Shown here piece after piece: positions 56,192 to 64,000 of a stretch of DNA of 64,000 nt. A model generated the notes under the pieces. That model made no database searches. It was not told the DNA's origin and saw only the letters and a list, made by a program, of their open reading frames with translations. Both the position numbers and the translations under genes were made by a program. The DNA comes from Polytrichum commune (taxonomy: Eukaryota > Streptophyta > Polytrichopsida > Polytrichales > Polytrichaceae): contig OX485809.1 in assembly GCA_950295325.1 (NCBI GenBank), positions 13,952,001 through 14,016,000 of the forward strand. Reading direction: 5' to 3'. How positions within the stretch are numbered: the first letter of the stretch is position 1; every line of letters starts with the position of its first letter.

Positions 56192-57275
56192 GGGCCGGTT
56201 TACACTATGGACTAGGGCTTTGCAAGGCAGTTGATTGGCTGTTGGAGTTGTCCCAGGACATCTTCAATTTACACTAAGGAAAAATGGCAGAGGGACCATG
56301 GAAGTCGAGGTCCCCAAAATAAAAAATTTTAAGGCCTAATAAATGCTATGATATGGTTCAACCAGTTTTGCGGTGAGAGAGGCAAGAGAGGTGATATGGT
56401 AGGAAAAAGCAAGGGCCCATGTTAGAGAAATGCCATTTCAAGAATCTTTTAATGAATCTACCTTTTATGTGCTTTAATCATATCATAGCCCATGACACAT
56501 ACCAACATTACCTTGCCCTACCCCTTAAACCGGCTCACCAAACAACGTGGGACATCTAGAACTCAAGAATTCAAGTGCATATTTGTTTTTTTGGTCTACC
56601 AACTGCAATGTTTGGAATTTGGGGGCTTGTAATATACCGTTGGAAAGGTCTTGAAAATACATTTCTAGCGGTATATTACACACCCCAAAATGTTTAAAAA
56701 ATATAGTTGCAAAACAAAAAAGACAAATCTATAGTGGTTTAGTGACTGTAGATCAGGGTGGTCAAACGAAGAGCAATGAGAAATCTTCTAACACTAATAA
56801 TCAAAGAATTGAAAATTAGTGTTGAGCAAGGTAGGGTGGTAGAAACATTAAATATAATCAAACACTAAATATCCTATTTAGTGCAGTGACAACACAAGGT
56901 ACATGTCACATGTAAATTACATGGAACATGTACAAAGTAAATTGCTCAATTTTTTTTTGTAAAAATTGTTTTGAGAAGATTTGCAAGCCACATCTTCAAC
57001 ACATTTAACAAGAAGTGAAGACAAGTGAAGCCCAAGAGAAGACAAGAGAATGATCAAACTTGATTCTCTTTTCAAAATTGTCCTTTTTGGGCATGTATTA
57101 AAAAAACCAGCACCTTCACTTTTTGGTTTGTGGTTATTCTTCTTGGTGCACATTGGTTTTACACTAGTGAGGGGCCCAAAGCTTTCAAAACTATTTTTTT
57201 AATGGAAGTCGGACCATGGACAAAGGCCATCATCTTCCATGGTCGGACTTCATGGTCCATAGTGTAAACTCGCCC
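56192..57275. mobile_element. Tourist-like (PIF/Harbinger) TIR element, complete
   Basis: Ends GGGCCGGTTTACACTATGGAC and GTCCATAGTGTAAACTCGCCC are inverted repeats of about 21 bp with two mismatches, flanked by TAA on both sides (56189-56191 and 57276-57278). GGGC-type termini and a three-base TWA duplication are the PIF/Harbinger signature. The right part matches 8480-8943. There is no transposase. Confidence 0.8.
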
Positions 57276-57278
57276 TAA

Positions 57279-58127
57279 AGGCAAGCCCAATGACCCTGCA
57301 CCTGCATCTGCATTTGCGTTTTTTCATTTGCGATGCGGATGCAGATGCAGGATACTGGCCCAATCACCCTGCTACTTGCTAAAACCGGATGTAAAATAAT
57401 ACATGAAGTGCAAACTCCCTGCATTTCGTCGAGATATTCAAGGAGCCTGCTATCAGCTAAGGACAAATAACTTCATGGCGGCTTTTAACTAAAGACAACT
57501 CAATAGGGTAGGGTCCTAGTGAATGACGAGGTTTAGGGTAAACCAAAAGATAATTCTAGTTACGTGCAAATTACGGATGAGTTTGAGAAATTACCGGTTG
57601 AGGTTTAGGGTAAACCAGGAGATAATTATATTCCAGTGCACATTACGGATGAGTTTGAGAAATAATCGGTTGAGATTTAGGGTAAACTAGGAGATAATTA
57701 TATTCCAGTGCACATTACGGATGAGTTTGAGAAATAACCGGTTGAGATTTAGGGTAGACGAGGAGAAAATAATATTCATGTGCACATTACAGATGACTTT
57801 GAGAAATAACTGGTTGAGATTTAGGATAAACCGGGAGATAATAATATTCACGTGCACATTATGGATGAGCTTGAGAAATAACCGGTTGAACCGGTTGAGG
57901 TTTAGGGTAAACCATGAAAAAAATACTAGTTACGCATGAAGCACGGATGAGTTTGAAAACTAACCGGTTGAAGTTCATGACTTCAGAAAACTACAAATCA
58001 TTTTCGAAGAAATTAAGTTGAAAGCAATGCAGAATGAGTGGCAGTTTTGCCGGGGTCTGCATCTGCATTCTGGATGGAGGCCACTTTTCATTCCCGGATG
58101 CAGATCCAGGAACAACTGGGCTTGCTC
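57279..58127. mobile_element. Second TAA-flanked TIR element, with minisatellite
   Basis: Ends AGGCAAGCCCA and TGGGCTTGCTC are inverted repeats (9 of 11), flanked by TAA (57276-57278 and 58128-58130). Subterminal blocks on both sides are rich in CTGCATCTGCAT/ATGCAGATGCAG. The left TAA is shared with the right end of the neighbouring Tourist-like element. Segment A lacks this element at the matching place. Confidence 0.6.
57525..57975. repeat. Minisatellite with TTTAGGG in most units
   Basis: About seven tandem units of 60-72 bp share GAGGTTTAGGGTAAACC, ATTACGGATGAGTTTGAGAAA and TAACCGGTTGA. Most units include one plant telomere-type TTTAGGG within the near palindrome GTTTAGGGTAAAC. No gene; the frame at 57721-57939 is a repeat product. 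Confidence 0.9.
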
Positions 58128-58130
58128 TAA

Positions 58131-61100
58131 GTAAGGAGCAGGTGCTACAGTACTACCGACGGATGAATAAGTAAGAAGCAGGTGGTACCGTACTACCGAC
58201 GGATGAAACACGTGCGGGAACGGAGACGGGCGGCTGGGGGGGCGTGCAGAGGATGCGTGAGGCATCTTCTCATCTCCTCACTCCAATTCTCTACCTCCTC
58301 TACTGCCTATTTATACTTACCGCTGAATCGTGCTTTTCACTCATCGCAATCTGCACACATACTCCTCTCAACAGCACCTTACTCTCCACAATCTCTCCTT
58401 ACACCGCCTGCTGGATTTGGACTGGTCTACAACTGAGTCCCTCTCTCTCTCTACACTCTGCTACTTTGACATTGGAGACGGATTCCTTTGGATTTGCCGG
58501 CCTCCACGGTGTTGCGGATTCTTTTGAGCTATTGGTACATAGTCTCAACATTCCACTGGACTTTGCAGCTCTCCTCGTACCTTGTTGGCCATGCTTGGTT
58601 ACGCTTGGAATGTGAATGGGTTACCAAGTTTTCGTCGTTATTGTGATGTTGTGGGGAGATTGAAAAGCTAGAGAATTAAGCTGGATGTCAGGATTTCGGA
58701 TGGGTCGTAGTTGAAGCCCCTCCCCTTGCAACGAGTCTCTTTGTGGTCTCTGTCACTTTAGTTGCTATCGATCGTAGGCCGTTTCGATCCATCGATGTTT
58801 GGACTCTTGGTCGTGATCCTTTTTGTTTTCATCTCGCGATACCAGACACTTCCTTTTGATCAATTTGTACCTAGCCTCTATGATGTCGCTGTTGAAAGGC
58901 TTTGTGCTCCCATGAGGTGGTGGTAATGCTGCACTTTAGTATTTGGGATTTCAATGTTTCTGGAGAGCATTCCTGGCTGTTCTGATTGCTCTGACAGGTC
59001 GTAGAGTCAACACACACTTTCTTTCGGGCCAATTTGTTTGATGGCTCGCATGTTGTTCTAATGCTTGTCTGTTGTCCGTATTCTGGTTGCACTGGAGCTG
59101 GGTGGCGTCTGGCAAGGGGGTAATGCTGGTCGTGCTTGATTTCATCGTCACGGCTTAGCTTGCACCGAATGTTGTGATATAGGGAAAGAAGTTGTTGGAT
59201 GTGGATGGCTGGTCCATAACCAGGGGTTTTGTGTTGGGCCCTGCCATTGCAATTAGCGTCTTTGTTATCCCTATGTCACTTTAAGCCTCTCATGTGTGGC
59301 CCCCCAGTGTTGCTACCATAGGTCATGTTCAGGCAGCGATGCCCATCTTTCTGGAACCTCGGTACAAGACAGGCCTGACGGCCTCCATGTTGTTACCATA
59401 TCTGTGCATTTGGTGCTTGGGTTTGGTGCTTGGGTTCACTGCACTATACACTGCAGGATGGGTTTGCGTTCTCCTCGTGTAACCGTGCTGGTGGTGCTTA
59501 GTCTCATTCCTAGGGCTCGCCTGCAAATCTACGAGATTCGAAATTGTGCCGGAGGAAAGGGAGCCGATAGATGTGGACGGCCCGGGGATATCCGTTGTAG
59601 TTAGCGTCTTCGGTGTTGGTGGTGTCAATTACTTTCTTTAGCTACCATCGGCAAATAAACCTCCCAACATCCATAATTCGTTGTGATGCAACGAATACGT
59701 AGTTTTTTTTGATTATGGCATTCTTTTTTTCCTGGTTGAGTTTTTTTGTAGCAACTTGTAGAACCAGCCAAATTCTTGCAGTGCACACATATTAGTGTAT
59801 TGCTATGTCCTTTAATAGGAGTTTCTTTGAGCTCAAACGCCTTGGAGTATCCCCGAAGCATCTGCTTCCACTTTTATTGAATATTTTGGGTAGGGTAAGG
59901 CTTCGCGATTGAGTTTGTAAAAAAACGGAATTGGGTCAACTTATTTGACAGAAGTTTGTTCAAGTACTCTTCCTTCGCGTTTCCCAGATCTGTTGGACTC
60001 TCTGGATATGTGTGGCCTGCTATATATGTAACTAGTTAAGTCCTTTGATAGTAACCAAGTTAAGAATTGGTGTGTGCACAGGTGTTGTTCCAGTGAGTGA
60101 CGAGCAAAAAGGAATAAGTTACGCTCCACATTACGAGAAGATCAGTTGCATGAGCGTTGTATGCATATGGAATTGGCTTCCGGTGCAGGGTTTCTCCAGT
60201 CGTGCTTTGTGCAGCGTGCGAAGGTTCGAAATACGGCCTGACATCGAAGTCATCCACTTAGCTCCTCTCATTTGGAACTTTCGTCGAGCGTTTGCACTAT
60301 CCATTGAACCCGAGGCCGCCTTTCCTGCTTGAAGAAATCTTTGAGAGGAGTTCCACATACGAGCATTTTGTTGAAAGACATCACATCAGTGTACTCAACT
60401 TACTTCGCCATGACTGAACACACTAAGCACGTGGCCGTGCTCCCTAGGAGAGGGGACGTGCTCCGTAATGTCGCCGTTTCCGTGGCAGACGATATAAACA
60501 ACATCTACAATGCTATATGTAAGAGGACCGGACATCCTCATCACGACCCAGCTGCCAAGTGTAGCTGCTTAGCTAATCCTCCTAAGTAATGGAAGGCACT
60601 CAAGGTAGAATGCTGCAGAAGAGACCCCAATCTCTCTCCGCCCTTAGTTGTTCAAGGGTTGAGCGCGCGCATATTTGTATTTTTACAGTAAACAACGAGA
60701 AGGTAGAAGGTGAGCAATACTAGGGAGGTGGTGATGGCGAGAGTAAAAGCTTCCAAGATGCGGCAACCAAAAGAGCCGGCAGGCGAAGAGGGACGGGCTT
60801 CCGGCGGCGGCACTTATTCTAACTGTTCTTGCACCGAGGACAATGGCAATTGCAAGAATCTGTTATGTATTGAAGTTGACCCCACATGTTTGGATTTGTG
60901 TGGTAAACAATGAACACGTAGAAGGCGAGCGGCGGAAATCAAAGAAACGGTGGGCGAAGAGGGTCTGCAGCACAATGTCGATTTTGAGATTTCGCAAGAG
61001 CGTGTCTGTTGTAGAATATTGCATGATAACGAACACATCTAGCAGCGATGTGGCTGTAATCAATGTTATGCATTACCTGTTTAGGATTAAGCTAGTCACT

Positions 61101-62766
61101 CCACGTGAACTGGACTACAATATTTGTCGTCAGATTGTTCATAGTGAATGTTGTAGCTAGTACTAATTCCCGGGTACTTCTGCAGTGGCTTTGGATGCTA
61201 GCCCTTGCAATGTAACTTCACTTCATCCGGATGGTGCATCATATGCACAGAGCAGAGGACATGTAATCTAGTGTTGAATAGCTTGCATTGGCTTGGATAC
61301 CAGCCCTTGCAATGTAATATATAGTTCGTCTGGATGCTCCATCACATCATGTGGAGGAGCAAAGCGCATGTAATCTAGTGTTGAATAGCTCGTAGTGAAC
61401 CTTGGCGTGTTTCTATCATGATGTAATTAACCAACTAGAAACATAAGGCCGTTCCACGGTGCATGACTTCTTTGTATCCATCTCCTGCTTCACATGATGG
61501 GAAGACCACTCGGCATGTATGGTTTGATTACGAGACCAATATCTCTGCTGTGCTTATGTTGTTGTACGCCGTTTTGCAATATGGATCTTTTGTAGATAAT
61601 ATGTAAACATCTTCAAGCATCTTGAAGTGATCTTTTGCCGGCTGGCTGCATGCTTGCAGATGAATTCATCAATGGCTATTATGTATGTCTTGGGAAGCAT
61701 TTACATCTCACTAGACATTTCGACAGATTTGGCACTTGAAGAACATGTATTGTTTTCAACTTCCATCAATCTATTCTATTCATTCTTGTAGTCAATCATC
61801 TCAAGTTTAACATGAAAAAACCAGCTTTGCATGATGAAATTTTGAAGCACTTACTTTAAATTGAACACAAGAGAATGATTCTTTTTCTTTTTCTTTTTTG
61901 AACCATATGAAATGAAATGAAATTTGATTTTAATGTGTGGGAAGCCAAAAAGGCTAATGGCATGGGACTGTAAGTACATTAGGATGGTTTCAAACTAGGT
62001 AATCCCCTAGAGTGGTGGAGTGCGGTAGCTTCAGTGAGATAGAGGTTAATGCCAACTTCATGGTCCAACTGAAAGATAGACCATAGGCTCTCTTGAACTA
62101 CATTCTCAAATAATGATGGAAACTTATCTCTAATGGGGTTATATAGGGCACATTCCAACACAAAACTTGGCTCCTTTTCAACTGCACTATTGGAACAAAA
62201 GTGGCATAGTCTATTATCTCTAGAGATGGGGATAGTCGTCCGTTGTATAATTTGAATGACAAGTCTATGGTTCGAGGTGCAGTAAGCAACAATGATCTTA
62301 CGTTGTGATGGTGTCAATGGTTGCTTCGAGTATAATTTGCATTTGTATTTGAGAAAATCCTTGAGGTCGAGGTAGTCTAGGTTCCTCCCTCAGGGATGAA
62401 AAAAGTTCCACTCTTTAGCAATAAAAGCCTCATTGATATCATTGTATGTGATTTTAATGTGGTTGTTTTGTCATGGGTTTCCCAATGATATAGACCCCAT
62501 GATGCCTTTCACATGGTTGTCGATTTGTGCCAAGTATTAAATTTTCGTTCAACAAGGTGTTGGGAAGTGGTTGCTCTATGGACTAACTAAGAGGAGGGTA
62601 GGTGTACAGGTTGTTGTTGAAAATGCGTAATGAGCTTGAGAGCGTATAGTTCTATGAGAGATTCTCCAAATTCATATATGGCATTGGGTTTCCCTAGAGA
62701 TGGCTTGGCTTCATGATTGAAGGTAGCACCAAAATGGGGATACAACCACAATGCATCATACAATCG

Positions 62767-62825
<59 letters not shown>

Positions 62826-62906
62826 TGAATTTATTACATGCATCATGCTTAGTCGTTGTTGGGAACATCACTTTTAAACAACTCATCAATGTAACATATA
62901 TGGGAC
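58131..62906. repeat. Segment B, left part
   Basis: Near-identical to 8946-13580. It starts with a short tandem duplication of TAAGGAGCAGGTG-type sequence, carries the same promoter-like region (TATA at 58307), the same small open frame (60410-60589), the tandem pair at 61182-61395 and the same LINE remnant. About 100 bases at 59115-59215 are absent from A. Its GGGAC at 62902-62906 is the empty site of the LTR in A. Confidence 0.92.
61977..62900 (-). pseudogene. LINE reverse-transcriptase C-terminal end, copy in B
   Basis: Same frame and breaks as at 12660-13600, including the RLCHFC and PIRDKFPSLF segments; the microsatellite dividing it is longer. Confidence 0.6.
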
Positions 62907-64000
62907 ACTAGAAGAAATTGTGTCCAAATGAACCCTGGCACATGGCGGCGGTTGCCTTTGAGTTCGATCATTACCGTTTTGACTAGTACCGCCATTTCCA
63001 TTGCCTTTTTTACTACAAAGAGGGTGACCCTGGGTTAAATCCATTTATGTAACAAACATTATGTACTTTGACACCCATTATACCCGTGAAGGGTAGTCGT
63101 TACCACTTTGGTAGCGACTAGGTAGACACCAAGTAGTCACTAGGTAGCTATTTCAATGTTATGGATATGCACTCTAGATGGTAGGGTGACCACTAGGTTG
63201 TAATTTTGGAGCATAGTCACTGTGGGACAACAATAATCCGTGGGGAGGGTAGTACACTTAGTATGATATTTAGTGTCACCAATTCTAATTGTCTTGCTCA
63301 ATACTAATTGTAAACCGCATGATATTGTCACCAACACTAAATGTTAACCCAACATTATTTGTCACTCCTTGTAAATTTTTGGGGAATGAATGGTTTACAG
63401 TGTTGCAATTACTGTCACTTCTGGAGAGATTTTTTTATCAAAATTTCAATTATCCATGACAAGATTTCATCACCATTTGTTGACAAGTGAAGGTAGGGTT
63501 TTGGCCAATGGATGAACTCATCCATCATCCATGACTATTTTTCTTCACTTATTCATAAAAAGACTATGTTTCTTCAGTTATTCATAAGAGGTATCATATG
63601 AAAAGTTACCATAATGACATAAAATATCAAATGACACTAAATATCATATTTAGTGTAGATGTTTTACAAATTTTAGATTTCCATGTCTATATGTAGATAT
63701 GTGTGTGACATGTAATTATTGATGGAATTTCACGTTCAATAGCTAGAACAAGTAGGATGTGCAAGTTGGTTGTTGTTTGCATTGTATTCTTGGGAAGATG
63801 TTGGTCAATACATAAGGTGTCTCAATGGGATTAATGAAGAACAATTTTGAATTGAGTATGTTGTAATTGATTTTTTTTTCCATAAAAGTTGAATAGATTG
63901 GCATTCACTAGTTAGAGAGCATTCATTGCAATAATTGTTGGCAATTAGACATCGGAGATTCAATCACTTGGGCAAAGTTGAAGAGCCTTGATTTCAAAGG
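62907..64000. repeat. Segment B, right part, cut by window end
   Basis: Continues directly from the left part with no LTR and matches 15754-16830. It holds a TA-flanked MITE (63255-63655) and the start of the decayed minus-strand frame (from 63766). Confidence 0.9.
63255..63655. mobile_element. TA-flanked MITE, copy in B
   Basis: Same termini as the copy at 16102-16464, one substitution in the left end, TA on both sides. Confidence 0.7.

Overview
The window looks like repeat-rich nuclear DNA of a green plant, most likely a streptophyte (charophyte alga or early land plant). The reasons are a CACTA (En/Spm) gene of the plant-transposase type, plant-like TA- and TAA-flanked MITEs, hAT elements with 8-bp target duplications, and a Ty3/gypsy element carrying a cytosine methyltransferase, a combination reported from charophytes and dinoflagellates. 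I cannot name the species. Almost no intact host gene is visible. The DNA is a palimpsest of transposons in which many insertions can be dated relative to one another from target-site duplications and from empty sites in paralogous copies.

Layout. 1-8.5 kb: two partial copies of repeat R (a third, fuller copy lies at 51.95-54.97 kb) enclosing the left end of a CACTA element with a spliced, decayed plant-transposase gene on the minus strand. 8.9-19.1 kb: segment A, repeated almost identically from 58.1 kb to the window end (B), with its right half repeated again at 42.9-45.2 kb (C). A carries a TATA-type promoter-like region, a broken LINE 3' end, a 2.17-kb LTR with a perfect TSD whose empty site is preserved in B, a TA-flanked MITE and a hAT deletion derivative whose empty site is preserved in C. 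19.1-24.3 kb: one arm of a dispersed inverted repeat, another LTR copy and featureless AT-rich DNA. 24.3-29.5 kb: minus-strand decayed exons interrupted by a hAT MITE and by a third LTR copy. 30.4-40.0 kb: the gypsy element. 40-42.3 kb: isolated exons. 45.2-51.9 kb: a second hAT MITE, a LINE endonuclease fragment, a tRNA-like SINE remnant, a TA MITE and the second inverted arm. 55-58.1 kb: two adjacent TAA-flanked TIR elements, one with a minisatellite.

The most notable system is the retrotransposon at 30.4-40.0 kb. Its order is LTR, gag with two zinc knuckles, aspartic protease, DNMT3-like cytosine-5 methyltransferase, reverse transcriptase, RNase H, integrase, PHD finger, LTR. It thus pairs a DNA-methylation writer with a probable histone reader on one polyprotein. 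This copy is decayed (six in-frame stops, three frame changes, a Pro-to-His change beside the catalytic cysteine), so the working form would be elsewhere in the genome.
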